Assembly (NCBI RefSeq): GCF_002097715.1 | Contig: NZ_CP020738.1 | Location: 434,001-498,000, forward strand | Reading direction: 5' to 3' | Origin: Burkholderia ubonensis subsp. mesacidophila | GTDB taxonomy: Bacteria > Pseudomonadota > Gammaproteobacteria > Burkholderiales > Burkholderiaceae | Length of the DNA stretch: 64,000 nt | Part shown: in pieces, positions 8,980 through 18,295 of the stretch | How the letters are laid out: each line of letters starts with the position of its first letter | Position numbering within the stretch: position 1 is the stretch's first letter | The notes under the pieces: generated by a model | The model's database searches: none | Told to the model about the DNA's origin: nothing | The model's input: only the letters and a program-made list of their open reading frames with translations | Program-made: the position numbers and the translations under genes

Positions 8980-10788
8980 CTACCCGACCAGCTGCTCCAC
9001 CAGCGCGCCGAGTTCGCCCAGGTGCACGGGCTTCGGCAGGAACGCGTCGAAGACGGCCTTGTGCGCCTCCAGCGCGGCCGATTCGTACGCGCTGACGCCC
9101 AGGATCGCCGCGCGCCGCGTGCCGTCCGCCGGCGACGCGGCGAGGATCCGCTTCGCGACCTCGACGCCGTTCAGGTCGGGCAGCTCGAGATCCAGCAGCA
9201 CGATGTCGTAGCGGCGCTCGGCGAAACGCGCGACGCCTTCGCTGCCGGTGCCGCACAGGTCCGCGTGGATGCCCAGCGCCGCCAGCATCGAGCCGAGCGT
9301 TTCGCGCGCGTTGTCGTTGTCGTCGACGACGAGCGCGCGGCGGTCGCGCCGGGTCGTCGCGTGCGGCGACGCCGGCGCGTCGCCTGCCGCCTCGCCGCTG
9401 TCGGGCACTTCGACCGGCAGCGTCACGACGAATTCGCTGCCTTCCCCGACGACGCTGTGCACGTCGATGTGCCCGCGCAGCGTCGTCACGATCTGGCGCA
9501 CGACGGCGAGGCCCAGGCCGATGCCGTCCACGTGCAGGCCCGCCGCGTCGTTCGCGCGGTAGAACGGCTCGAAGATCTTCGACAGATGCGGCTTCGCGAT
9601 GCCGGCGCCGGTGTCGCGCACGGCGATCTTCAGCTTCGGGCCGGCGGGCGCGTCGAGCAGCGTCGCGCTCACGTCGATCGTGCCGCCGTTCGTGTACTTG
9701 ACCGAGTTCTCGATCAGGTTGGACAGCACCTGCTGCAGCAGCTGGCGATCCGAGCGCACGGCCAGGCCGGGCGGATCGACGCGATGCGACGCGTGGATGC
9801 GCTTGGCCGAGATCCGCTCGCGAAACGGCTCCAGCGCGTCGGCCAGGAGCGGCGCGATGCCGACGATTTCCGGTTCGGCGCGGCGCCGGGTGGAGCGCAG
9901 CTTGATGTAGTCGGTGAGGTCCCTCACCAGCGCTTCGAGCGACGACGCGGAGTTCTGCAGCCGCCGGATCGTCTTCAGGTTCGCGTCGGACTGCGGCCGC
10001 GCGAGCAGGATCTCGATCGACCCGCAGATCGCCTGCAGCGGCGTGCGCAGCTCGTGGCTGACCATGCCGAGGAACGCGTTCTTCGCCTCGACCATCTCGA
10101 ACGCGCGGTCCGACGCCTGCTTCTCCGCGACGAGCGCGGCCTGCTGCCGCTCGAGCAGGTCGTCGCGCGTGCGCACCGTGTAGAACAGCAGCAGGAATAG
10201 CGCGCCGAGGATGACGCCCAGGATGACGCCGAGGATCAGGATCGCCTGCTGCTTCTCCTTCAGCTGGTGGAACGTGAAGTCCCGCTGCGCCATCTCGATC
10301 GCGCGGAAGTAGTTGGCGAGGGCGTTGACTTTCGGCCAGTACGCGTCGACGTCGGCCGCCATGCGCCGCGCCGCGCCGCGCGCGTCGCGCAGCGCCGGCA
10401 CCTCGCGCTGCAGGCGGGCCATGAATTCACCGAGCGTCGCGATGTCGTCGCGCGCCTTCGGGATGCGCAGCCAGTACTCGGACACTTCGGACGGCCGCTG
10501 CAGGAAGCCGAACGACGCCGACAGCGCATCGAGCTGCGTCTCGACGCGGTCGAAGTCGTCGTCCTGGCGCGTCGCGTAGAGGATCAGCTGCCGGTCGAAC
10601 CGGCTGTACGCGTTCCGGTATTGCGCGGCGGTCCAGAACACCCCTTCGCGCGGGCCCTCGAGCACGCCTTCGTTGACCGACGTCGCGAGCAGGTCATGCA
10701 GCAGGAACGCCCATGCGGCGAAGCCCAGGATCCACAGGGAGCCGAGGACGACGATGATCTTGCGCTTCTTCCATCGCCTAGCGGTCAT
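8980..10788 (-). CDS. Hybrid sensor histidine kinase with C-terminal receiver
   Basis: A 602-residue inner-membrane hybrid kinase. There are membrane helices at about residues 9-30 and 182-204, with a periplasmic helical sensor between them. The HisKA domain has H245 in FLGMVSHELRTPLQAI, the HATPase domain has N360 (NLIENSVKYT), DTGAGI and GIGLGL boxes, and the receiver domain has phospho-acceptor D533 in LLDLELPD and a KP pair near the end. The start is set at 10788 because that ATG overlaps the stop of the upstream gene (ATGA); an earlier in-frame ATG at 10815 lies inside that gene. It is co-transcribed with a SUOX-fold protein and a BetR-type regulator, so these probably form one signalling unit. 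Confidence 0.9.
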   Translation of the reverse strand: MTARRWKKRKIIVVLGSLWILGFAAWAFLLHDLLATSVNEGVLEGPREGVFWTAAQYRNAYSRFDRQLILYATRQDDDFDRVETQLDALSASFGFLQRPSEVSEYWLRIPKARDDIATLGEFMARLQREVPALRDARGAARRMAADVDAYWPKVNALANYFRAIEMAQRDFTFHQLKEKQQAILILGVILGVILGALFLLLFYTVRTRDDLLERQQAALVAEKQASDRAFEMVEAKNAFLGMVSHELRTPLQAICGSIEILLARPQSDANLKTIRRLQNSASSLEALVRDLTDYIKLRSTRRRAEPEIVGIAPLLADALEPFRERISAKRIHASHRVDPPGLAVRSDRQLLQQVLSNLIENSVKYTNGGTIDVSATLLDAPAGPKLKIAVRDTGAGIAKPHLSKIFEPFYRANDAAGLHVDGIGLGLAVVRQIVTTLRGHIDVHSVVGEGSEFVVTLPVEVPDSGEAAGDAPASPHATTRRDRRALVVDDNDNARETLGSMLAALGIHADLCGTGSEGVARFAERRYDIVLLDLELPDLNGVEVAKRILAASPADGTRRAAILGVSAYESAALEAHKAVFDAFLPKPVHLGELGALVEQLVG

Positions 10789-11285
10789 TTCACGGTGAGG
10801 CCGATGACCTGCCACGCGAACTTCGCTTCCCCGAGCGGCGTCTTCAGTTCATCCGCGAACTGGTCGCGCGGATACATGATCCACAGCGGCCCGTAGCTGG
10901 CGTTGTCGAGCACCTTGCCGTTCATCTTGCGGGCGAGGATCACGCCGTACTTGTCGGCGTCGGACGCGGGGATCGTGAACGTGTATTCGTCGATGCAGCG
11001 AATTTCGAGCTGCGTGCCCTTCGCGCCGACGATCTTCAGCACGTCGGCGAGGCGCGGGCCGCTGAAGGTCGCCACCGGCGTCCAGCTCGTCGAGGTCGTG
11101 ATCGAGTGCTGCGGCAGCGCCATCAGCGCCTGTTCGGAAAAGACGTACGCGACTTTCCCCGGCTGATTCGACTTCGTGATGTTGCCGTCGACGGTGAACT
11201 TGAACGGCGCGGCCCAGGACGCGGCGGCGGCGCCCAGCAGGCAGGCCAGCAGCAGGCCTTGCAACCAGATTCTCGGAATGCGCAT
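10785..11285 (-). CDS. Exported molybdopterin-binding (SUOX-fold)-like protein
   Basis: A 166-residue protein with a Sec signal peptide (MRIPRIWLQGLLLACLLGAA...ASWA). The mature part resembles the oxidoreductase molybdopterin-binding domain (FSGPRLADVLKIVGAKG, IRCIDEYTFTIPASD, PLWIMYPRDQF). The domain is short and stand-alone. Similar proteins occur next to sensor kinases, where they may act as periplasmic sensory partners rather than enzymes. Its stop overlaps the kinase start, which argues for such pairing. Cofactor binding cannot be judged here, though a Cys (in RCIDEY) is present. Confidence 0.75.
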   Translation of the reverse strand: MRIPRIWLQGLLLACLLGAAAASWAAPFKFTVDGNITKSNQPGKVAYVFSEQALMALPQHSITTSTSWTPVATFSGPRLADVLKIVGAKGTQLEIRCIDEYTFTIPASDADKYGVILARKMNGKVLDNASYGPLWIMYPRDQFADELKTPLGEAKFAWQVIGLTVK

Positions 11286-11330
11286 GGTTTCCTCTCGCTT
11301 GTTGTCGATGTGCGGTGGGCTCGACCGGGT

Positions 11331-12206
11331 TCAACCCGCGGGCGCGTTGAACGGCTGGACGATCTTCAGCTCGCGCGCCACCTCGGCGAACAGGATCGGC
11401 AGGCGGACCGGCTTCTCCTCGCAGCGCGCGTTGAAGTGCGACACCACGCGCGCGATCTCGTCCTCGCTCGCCTCGCCGGTGGAGATCTTGCCCGTCAGCA
11501 GGAAGATCGGCGCGTCGCCATTTTCGCTCGAACGGATGCTGCGCACGAGATCGGCGGCGGTCTGGTCGCCGAGCATCCAGTCGAGGATGTAGCCGTCGAA
11601 ATCCTCGACTTCCAGCGCTTTCCGGAATGAAGCGCCATCGTAGTAGGGGATCGCGTTTACGCCTTTTTCGATGAAGTATTCGCATACCGTCTCGGCCACG
11701 TCCGGCGAATCGTCGACCACGGCGATCCGCGCCGCGTACGCCTGCTGCTGGGTCGAGCGAAGCTCGATCACGTCGACGGGATAGGTGCGGCCTTCATGCG
11801 CGTGCTGACGTTCGATGACGATCCATTCGCCTTGCGACTGGAACGCGACGAAATCCGATTCGGCCTGGCTGCTCGCCTTCGTCGAGATCGCGGCCCGGCA
11901 CCGGAAGCGCCGCGCTTCGATGACGAGCGTCGCGTCGAGCATCTCGGGGGCGGCGCCCGCATGGGCGCCCTTGTCGTCGAGCAGGATCGCGGGCGGCACG
12001 CCGAAGTGCGTCGCGATGTCCCGCAACTGCGACAGGTTCCACGGGATCAGGCCTTTCATCTTGCGGGTGACGACGGAAAAGCTGAGGCCGAGCACGTTCG
12101 CGATCGTCGTGTTGTGGCTGCGCGGCGGGATGCCGTTGCGGGTCAGGAGGTCGCGCACCTTGGTGGCGGTGATGAGGTCGGCGTTGGCCTGCTCGCTGTT
12201 GGTCAT
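11331..12206 (-). CDS. BetR-type helix-turn-helix response regulator
   Basis: A 291-residue protein. The N-terminal 100 residues form a Cro/BetR-like HTH region (LLTRNGIPPRSHNTTIANVLG, KGLIPWNLSQLRDIATHFG). A receiver domain starts near residue 168 with VVDDSPD and has its acceptor Asp in GYILDWMLGD, followed by IFLLTGK. This is the reverse of the usual receiver-then-output order. The start at 12206 is preferred because GGAGACC lies just upstream; a longer frame to 12266 lacks a site. It is the first gene of an operon with the SUOX-fold protein and hybrid kinase, so it is the likely output of that phosphorelay. Confidence 0.8.
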   Translation of the reverse strand: MTNSEQANADLITATKVRDLLTRNGIPPRSHNTTIANVLGLSFSVVTRKMKGLIPWNLSQLRDIATHFGVPPAILLDDKGAHAGAAPEMLDATLVIEARRFRCRAAISTKASSQAESDFVAFQSQGEWIVIERQHAHEGRTYPVDVIELRSTQQQAYAARIAVVDDSPDVAETVCEYFIEKGVNAIPYYDGASFRKALEVEDFDGYILDWMLGDQTAADLVRSIRSSENGDAPIFLLTGKISTGEASEDEIARVVSHFNARCEEKPVRLPILFAEVARELKIVQPFNAPAG

Positions 12207-12521
12207 CTCGATATGGTCTCCGGTGGTTTGCGCGTCGAAGCATAGCAAAGCTGACGCGCTATGCAAACTTCAAAATAAGAATCGGCTTGACATGCCATTT
12301 TTCTCCATTATTATTGCTCACCACGTCACTATTGTTTGTCGCGTCATGTTTGGAGAGCGCGACAAAACGTGACGAACGAGTCAAAGAAGGGAACCTGAGA
12401 GAGCCTTGGGCCGAGCGCCGGCGCTGGTGGATGTCCACCGCGCCGCGCGCCCGACCGGGTATGAGCCCACGGGGTGTGATGGCTCGAATTGCGGCGCCAA
12501 TAAGACCTGAGGACTGTAAAA

Positions 12522-12887
12522 ATGTATCGCCGTTTGCTCGCATCGGGGCTGCTGATGCTGCGGGCCGCCTGCGCGCTGAACCCGTCCGCCGACAACATGG
12601 TGCGCATCTGCGACGAAAGCGGATGTTCCGATCGACCTTAAGATCAGGTCTCCTACCAAAAAAAGGAGAGCGATGACGATCGGGAGGACCCGCGCATCGC
12701 CGCGCTGGCCGGCTTCGGCGGCGGCGTGGGCGGCGGCCTCTCCGGCTTCTCGACGATGCCGGAAGGCAAGGCGACCGTGGTCGCGTTCATCGACGCGTAC
12801 AACAAGATGGTCGTCGCGCTGCGCAACTACAAGGCGCAGGACGTGAAGGGCGGCCTCGGCCGCGGTGGCCAGCTGCAGGTCAACTGA
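12522..12887 (+). pseudogene. Small lipoprotein remnant with an in-frame nonsense codon
   Basis: From ATG 12522 the frame runs 366 bp to TGA 12887, interrupted only by TAA at 12639-12641. Removing that codon gives a 120-residue exported protein. Its N-terminus is lipoprotein-like (SGLLMLRAAC) with NMVRICDESGCSDRP, resembling Burkholderia Sel1-type lipoproteins. Its C-terminus (AFIDAYNKMVVALRNYKAQ, then KGGLG...QLQV) resembles the end of CsgG/HfaB-family proteins. It could therefore be a deletion fusion of two neighbouring lipoprotein genes, followed by a point nonsense mutation (AAA or AAG to TAA). The parent identities are from memory of the families and are not certain. Confidence 0.6.
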
Positions 12888-12909
12888 CGCGGCCGTCCGG
12901 CCTGCGTGT

Positions 12910-12947
12910 CCGTTCGCACGGGCGGCATCGACCGCCCGTGCGAACGG
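12910..12947. terminator. Perfect 16-bp stem-loop, probable terminator
   Basis: The left arm 12910-12925 (CCGTTCGCACGGGCGG) and right arm 12932-12947 pair perfectly around a 6-nt loop. A short CCCCGTCTTT tract follows on the plus strand. It sits 22 bp past the decayed lipoprotein frame, as expected for its transcription terminator. The rest of 12888-13279 holds no gene. The stretch 13075-13140 is AT-rich and probably contains the promoter of the following kinase. Confidence 0.7.
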
Positions 12948-13279
12948 TCCCCGTCTTTATCTCGATATATTGCGGGCGCGTATGGCACGCGTTCGCTCAT
13001 CCCTCTCTCCCGCGGCGCTCGCTTGCGGCTTCCATACGAGCCTGATCGGCCGGGCGCAATCGCGCCATTGCGCGGCCAAATTTCGTTCAAGTTTTCGTTC
13101 AAGTTCAAAAAGCTCATAAGAAACAATTGGACTTGTACTAAATGGTTCAGGCGTACCTGATTTTTGCCGCACCGTTTGGCATGATCGAAGCACTTTCACT
13201 CCACGCGTCCCAACCTTGACGCGCGTCCGCGCCGGAAATCCGCTCCGTTCCCGTGGTCGACGCGCCGACGCTCCGTGCC

Positions 13280-16200
13280 ATGTCCTACAGCACGCTCCAG
13301 TCCATTCGCCGCTACCAGAGCATTTCGGTGTTCGGCGGCGGAATCGTCGTGACGATCCTGATCCTGATCGCCTGCGGGCTCGGGATGGCATCGATCGTCT
13401 ACGGCTATCTGGAGGGAGAGCGGCGCAATTTCGTCAACGGCCTCGACGAAACGCTCGACCAGATCCAGGAGAGCGAGACGTCGTTCCGCAACGGCGTCGC
13501 CAATACGCAGCTGATCTGGCGTGAGCTCGGGCCGGCGCCCGGCCAGGTCGTGAACGGGTTCTTCGGCAACGACCAGCAGCTCGCGATCACGCCGTACCCG
13601 TCGCTCGTGGTGGGCGTGCCCGGGCAGACGCGGCAGCGCGCGGAGGTGTCGCGCTATCTCGCGCTGTCCTTCCTGCTGTCGCGCATCTGCGCCGCCAGTT
13701 CGATCAATCGCGGGCGCTTGCTGGAGGGCTATCACTACAGCATGCGCACCGGCCTGTTCGGCATCGTCCCGCATCTCGCGCGCGACAACCCCGCGCTGGC
13801 CACGCCGCAGGCGCGCGCCCGCGTCATGGCGGCATTGCGGGTCGAGTTTCCGCATTCGCGGCCGGCATCGCCGGATGGTCGTCCGCGCGTCCACTGGCTG
13901 CCGCCTTACGTCAATCCGGTAACCGGGCAGTCCCGCATCCGCATCGCCGCCGAGGCCCGCGCGGACGGTCAGCCGTTCGCGGTGCTCGTGACCGAATATG
14001 CACCCGACTACCTGCTGTCGTGGCTGCCCGAGCGTGCGCCGGACGGCGTGTTCTTCATCACGACCGCGGACCACCGGCTCGTCACGATGGATCCCTCCGC
14101 CGTGCCGGTTCCCGGCCTGGCCGAACGCCTGCTGCAGCTCGACATCGCGCAAACGGGCAAGGCGGACGGCGAACGGGTCTTTCGCGACGGCTTCGTCGTG
14201 TTTCGCAGCGCGCTCGGGTCGACCGGCTGGACGATCGCCTATGCGCTGTCGTGGGCCGACATCGCGGCCGGCATCGCCGTGCAGGCCGGCACGCTGGCCG
14301 CCGCGACGCTCGTCGCGATCGCCGTGATGTGGCTGCTGCTCGTGCGGTTCTACCGGCGCGCGCTCGTGCCGCTCTACGCGCGGTCGCAGCGCGTGTTCGA
14401 CAGCGAGAGCCTGTGCCGCAACGTGATCGAGATGGCGCCGATCGGCCTTGGCCTGATTTCCCGGTCGGACGGAAGGCTGATGCTCGCCAGCGGCGCGCTG
14501 ACGGACATGATCGCGCGATGCGGCGGGGCGGGGCAGACGCTGTCCGCGCAGGTCGTCGCGCAGTACGAAGCCTTCCTCGCGTGCGGCGCACCCGACGGGA
14601 CGATGCAGGCCGTGCTGCCGCTGGAGGGGCCGGACGACGCGTGGCTGCATCTGGACGTCATCGCGCGCGGCGCGCGGTACCAGGGCGAGGATGTGCTGAT
14701 CGCGGCGGCGGTCGATGTGACGGCGAAGCGGCAGCTCGTGCAGAAACTGGAGGAGACGGTGCGGGCGGCGGACTCGGCGAATGCGGCCAAGTCGTCGTTC
14801 CTCGCGGCGATGAGTCACGAGATCCGCACGCCGCTCAACGTGATCCTCGGCAATCTCGAACTTCTCGAACGCACGGCGCTCGACGCGTCGCAGCACGGCC
14901 GCGTGCAGACGCTGCGCACGTCGGCCGAAGGCTTGCTGGCGATCGTCAGCGACATACTGGACTTCTCGAAGATCGAGGCCGGCGCGATGTCGGTGGAGTC
15001 GATCGAGTTCGACGTGATCGCGGTGGTCGAACGCACGCTCGCCGCCTTCGCGTCGGTCGCCAAGGCGAAAGGGCTGCCGCTGTTCGCGGAAATCGACGCG
15101 AGCGGCGCGCAGCGCATGCGCGGCGATCCGACCCGGCTGGCCCAGGTGATCGGCAACCTGCTGAGCAACGCGATCAAGTTCACGAGCGACGGGCGCGTCA
15201 CCGCGCGGGTGTCGGCCGGCCGGAACGGGCATGGCGTGGCCGAACTCGCGATCGAGATCGAGGACACGGGCATCGGGATTGACGATGCGCAGCGGGAGAA
15301 GCTGTTCAAGGCGTTTTCGCAGGTCGATGCGACCATCACGCGGCGTTATGGCGGCTCGGGGCTCGGGCTTGCGCTGTGCGACCGGCTCGTCGCCGCGATG
15401 GGCGGCTCGATCTCGGTCGCGAGCACGCCCGGCGCCGGCAGCTGCTTCACCGTGCGCCTGCCGCTGGGCGCGGAGATTGCCGTGGATCGCCCGCGCGACG
15501 CGTTCGACGGCCGCGCGCTGATCCTCGTGTCGGCCGACGACGCGTGGCGGAAATTCGCGCTGCCGCATCTCGATGCGTGGGGATTCGATGTCGTTGCGCT
15601 GCGCAGCCCGAGCGGGATCGCAGCCGGATGCCTGGCGCGCGCGCACGCGGTCGTGCTGTATGGCGACTCCGACGCCTGGTCCCGTGCGGAGCTCGACAGC
15701 CTGCGCGGCGCGACGCCGATCGTGCTTGCCACGCCGGACGGACCGCGCGAGCCCTACGTCGCCGGCAGGACGATACGCGTGTCGAGCTATTCGCTGAACG
15801 GCCTGCGGGCGGCCATGCGGCTGGCGGCGGCCGCGACCGGCGCGCCGCCGCTCCTGCCGGCCGGTGTCGCCGCACGGCCGCGCGACGCTCGAGGCGGCCG
15901 CGCGTTGCGCGCGCTGGTGGTCGGCGAAGCGTCGCTCGGCGGTTCCATCCTGCGCGAGCAGCTCGACGTGCTGGGGTGCGCGATCGGCACGGCGCGGCTC
16001 GGCGGCGTGGCGCTCGACATGCTGGCGAACACCTCCTGGGACGTGCTGCTGTTCGGCGCCGATCTTCCCGACATGACGGGCGGCGCGCTGGCCGAGGCCG
16101 TGCATGCGCGCGCACTGCATTGCGACATGGTGGTCGTCGCGTCGCATCTGACGCCGGACGATGCGCGCCGCTATGCGGACGCGGGCGTCGAGCGGATCCT

Positions 16201-16342
16201 GACGATGCCCGTCACGCTCGCTCACCTGCGCGGCGTGCTCGCGCGCGCCGCGCGTCGTCGGGGGATGGCCGCTCCGGACGAAAGGGGCGGCATGCAGGAC
16301 GTGCCGTGCGCGACGGAAGCGCCGGAATTGCATGGCCGGTAA
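13280..16342 (+). CDS. Large hybrid sensor kinase with degenerate receiver domains
   Basis: An inner-membrane sensor kinase of 1020 residues from ATG 13280; a GTG at 13253 would add nine. Membrane helices lie near residues 19-40 and 335-355, bracketing a large periplasmic domain. The kinase core is intact: FLAAMSHEIRTPLNVILGNL (His), NLLSNAIKFT, DTGIGI and GGSGLGLAL. Two receiver-like domains follow. In the second, the acidic pair is replaced (VVGEAS), the acceptor position in LLFGADLPDM aligns to Gly rather than Asp, and the conserved Lys before Pro is Met (TMPV). The first is even more degenerate. The architecture recalls RcsC/BvgS-like kinases, and a LuxR-type regulator lies downstream. 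Confidence 0.85.
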   Translation: MSYSTLQSIRRYQSISVFGGGIVVTILILIACGLGMASIVYGYLEGERRNFVNGLDETLDQIQESETSFRNGVANTQLIWRELGPAPGQVVNGFFGNDQQLAITPYPSLVVGVPGQTRQRAEVSRYLALSFLLSRICAASSINRGRLLEGYHYSMRTGLFGIVPHLARDNPALATPQARARVMAALRVEFPHSRPASPDGRPRVHWLPPYVNPVTGQSRIRIAAEARADGQPFAVLVTEYAPDYLLSWLPERAPDGVFFITTADHRLVTMDPSAVPVPGLAERLLQLDIAQTGKADGERVFRDGFVVFRSALGSTGWTIAYALSWADIAAGIAVQAGTLAAATLVAIAVMWLLLVRFYRRALVPLYARSQRVFDSESLCRNVIEMAPIGLGLISRSDGRLMLASGALTDMIARCGGAGQTLSAQVVAQYEAFLACGAPDGTMQAVLPLEGPDDAWLHLDVIARGARYQGEDVLIAAAVDVTAKRQLVQKLEETVRAADSANAAKSSFLAAMSHEIRTPLNVILGNLELLERTALDASQHGRVQTLRTSAEGLLAIVSDILDFSKIEAGAMSVESIEFDVIAVVERTLAAFASVAKAKGLPLFAEIDASGAQRMRGDPTRLAQVIGNLLSNAIKFTSDGRVTARVSAGRNGHGVAELAIEIEDTGIGIDDAQREKLFKAFSQVDATITRRYGGSGLGLALCDRLVAAMGGSISVASTPGAGSCFTVRLPLGAEIAVDRPRDAFDGRALILVSADDAWRKFALPHLDAWGFDVVALRSPSGIAAGCLARAHAVVLYGDSDAWSRAELDSLRGATPIVLATPDGPREPYVAGRTIRVSSYSLNGLRAAMRLAAAATGAPPLLPAGVAARPRDARGGRALRALVVGEASLGGSILREQLDVLGCAIGTARLGGVALDMLANTSWDVLLFGADLPDMTGGALAEAVHARALHCDMVVVASHLTPDDARRYADAGVERILTMPVTLAHLRGVLARAARRRGMAAPDERGGMQDVPCATEAPELHGR

Positions 16343-16448
16343 CGGCGATCGGGAACGGGAAAACATCAATGTGCCAGACAGGGCAGGCAGGCGTGCCGCA
16401 TCGTTGGGTGTGCGGCACTGGATTGACAGGACTGGAAAGGGGAAGGCC

Positions 16449-16619
16449 GTGCGCTACATGAAGAGGGTGTTCGGACTACTGCTCGGATTTGCAACACTAC
16501 CGGAGAAATCCAGGAGGGATTTTCTGACGAGAATGAACGAATTCCTGATCATGTCGCCATCGCAGAAACGGCGCGCCATCATCGAGTGGCAACAGGCGGC
16601 GGATGACCGGGATGAGTGA
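16449..16619 (+). CDS. Small hypothetical protein after the kinase
   Basis: A 56-residue frame from GTG 16449, preceded by GGAAAGGGGAAGG; ATG 16458 is the alternative start. The product is basic at the N-terminus (VRYMKRVFGLLLGFATLPEK) and then charged, with FLTRMNEFLIMSPSQKRRAI and a WQQ near the end. It has one possible amphipathic helix and no known domain. It lies between the hybrid kinase and its probable response regulator and may belong to the same transcription unit. Codon use is less GC-biased than in the neighbours. Moderate confidence that it is translated. Confidence 0.45.
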   Translation: MRYMKRVFGLLLGFATLPEKSRRDFLTRMNEFLIMSPSQKRRAIIEWQQAADDRDE

Positions 16620-17080
16620 TCCGGAAGAGCACGCGATCAAACGTTAGCCGGTTGGCACGGCCCGTCGCGCGACGGGGTGAAGCGGTTCGTGCGAGCGTCC
16701 GGCCTGTCGGTATCCCGGCGCATCGAACGTACTCGGCGCGCGGCACCGCGCACAGGCGCGCGTCCGTTACGCAGTCGGGCCGCCGTCGAGGACGGTTCGT
16801 GGCCGTCGCGCTTCCCGGGCACGGGCGGAGAACGACCGGCCCGCAGCGCGTTGCGCCGTCGCATTGCGAGTCCCGGCGTTTGATGGCAAGCACCGGAACG
16901 CGCAGGCAATGCTGCTGCGGCCCTATTCGAGAAACGTCTTTTTCGCCACTTATCTTAAAATAATGCGACGCTTTATTCGGCTTGCCGAGCGCAATTGGTC
17001 GGCGGGGAAACGAAATGCGGTCGATGTCCGGCGATTCGGAGCATGACCGTGAAGCCGGACGTATCGGGGAGAACAGAAAC
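16620..17080. other. Intergenic region, no gene seen
   Basis: There are 461 bp between the small frame and the response regulator. I see no supportable coding region. AT-rich patches near 16930-16980 (CTTATCTTAAAATAATGCG) probably hold the promoter of the regulator. GGGGAGA at 17066-17072 is its ribosome-binding site. Confidence 0.4.
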
Positions 17081-17755
17081 ATGGATGAATTCATTGTGCG
17101 AGTGATGGTGGCGGACGATCATCCCTCGTCCGCGCTCGGGATGTCGCAGGCACTCGCCGAAAGCAGCACGATTCGGCTGATCGGCACCGTCCCGAATTCC
17201 ACGGAGCTGGTGGCCGTGCTCGACGAGCAGTCATGCGACGTGCTCGTCCTGGATTACGTGATGCCGGGCGGCAAGTACGGTGACGGACTGTCGCTGCTGT
17301 CGTTTCTGCAGCGGCGCTATCCGGCGCTTCACCTCGTGACGATCACGATGATCGACAATCCGAGCGTGCTGCATGCGATCCGGAAACAGGGCGTCGGCTG
17401 CATCCTGAGCAAGTCGGACGCGATTTCGCATCTGGTCGGCGCCGTCCATGCCGCTTATGTCGGCGCAAATTATCTGTCGCCGTTCATCAAGCAATTGCTG
17501 GAAGGCGGCGAAGTGTCGCCGTCCACGCGCCCGCTCACCACGCGCGAGATCGAGGTGGTCCGGCTCTATTGCGCCGGCTATACGGTCGGCGAGATCGCCG
17601 CCCAACTCCATCGCAGCAAGCAGACGATCAGTTCGCAGAAGTCGAGCGCGATGAAGAAGCTCGGCATCATCCGCGATGCGGACCTGATCCGCTATGCCGA
17701 CGAAGGGAAGCTGCCGGACGCGAACGGCGACGATGCGCAGCGGGCGAAGGCGTAG
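17081..17755 (+). CDS. NarL/LuxR-type response regulator (RcsB/BvgA-like)
   Basis: A 224-residue response regulator. The receiver has ADDH at residues 11-14 and phospho-acceptor D58 in VLVLDYVMPGG. The C-terminal LuxR-type HTH spans about 147-210 (LTTREIEVVRLYCAGYTVGE, QLHRSKQTISSQKSSAMKKL). The SSQKSSAMKKL recognition helix resembles RcsB and BvgA. The start at 17081 is supported by GGGGAGA about 10 nt upstream; a frame extending to 16982 lacks one. It is the natural partner of the upstream hybrid kinase, although that kinase's receivers look unphosphorylatable, so direct or Hpt-mediated transfer would have to be tested. Confidence 0.85.
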   Translation: MDEFIVRVMVADDHPSSALGMSQALAESSTIRLIGTVPNSTELVAVLDEQSCDVLVLDYVMPGGKYGDGLSLLSFLQRRYPALHLVTITMIDNPSVLHAIRKQGVGCILSKSDAISHLVGAVHAAYVGANYLSPFIKQLLEGGEVSPSTRPLTTREIEVVRLYCAGYTVGEIAAQLHRSKQTISSQKSSAMKKLGIIRDADLIRYADEGKLPDANGDDAQRAKA

Positions 17756-17819
17756 CGCGGGCGCGACGGCCGGCCGATAACGATGCATCCCGGAACGGGA
17801 TCGACGACAACGACACGAC

Positions 17820-18295
17820 ATGCCCGCAAATCTGAAAAGACTCGTCGCGCGGCTCGACGTCCAGGACTACTTCTCGCAGGCGCGATCGGCGTTTCTGCAG
17901 CGCGAGGCGCAGTTCTACGGCGGGCTGCAACTGCCGACGCTCTAGCTGGACGACTACGGAAGCAGGATGGAGCGACTCCGGGACCGAGGTCAGCAGGTGT
18001 CGCCGGAGGGGCTCGCCGATTTGCGGATGGGCATGGCGCGCCGAGCTGGCGTTACGACGATGGCCGGGAGCCGCTTTTCGCGGTGGCCGACATCAGCCCG
18101 GACCATCGAGCCGATTCGTATTCCCGTTATCTGGCGCGGGTTCCCGGTCTGCTCGATGCAAAGGGGACGCCCATCCAGCCGCCGGTCAAGCAGGAACTGC
18201 CCGGCGGATACCTGATCGGCCTGCAGGACCCGTATCTCGCGGTGATGCGGCCGTCGCTCGTGACATGGATCCGTGCACGGTCGGACGTCATGTGA
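17820..18295 (+). pseudogene. Decayed hypothetical gene (nonsense codon and frameshift)
   Basis: ATG 17820 opens a frame (MPANLKRLVARLDVQDYFSQ...) that meets TAG at 17943-17945. It continues in the same frame as LDDYGSRMERLRDRGQQVSPEG up to about 18038, then resumes after a frameshift near 18036-18041 as PSWRYDDGREPLF and ends at TGA 18293-18295. The restored product would be about 158 residues, soluble and charged. I do not recognise the family. Two separate lesions in one short gene indicate decay rather than a sequencing slip. Confidence 0.55.

Noticed and set aside
13196..16369. A 1057-codon open frame opposite the hybrid kinase
   Set aside because: Shadow of the kinase codon bias; no signal, domain or ribosome-binding site.
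16982..17080. Extended N-terminus for the LuxR-type regulator
   Set aside because: No ribosome-binding site at 16982, and the extra residues are not receiver-like; ATG 17081 has a good site.
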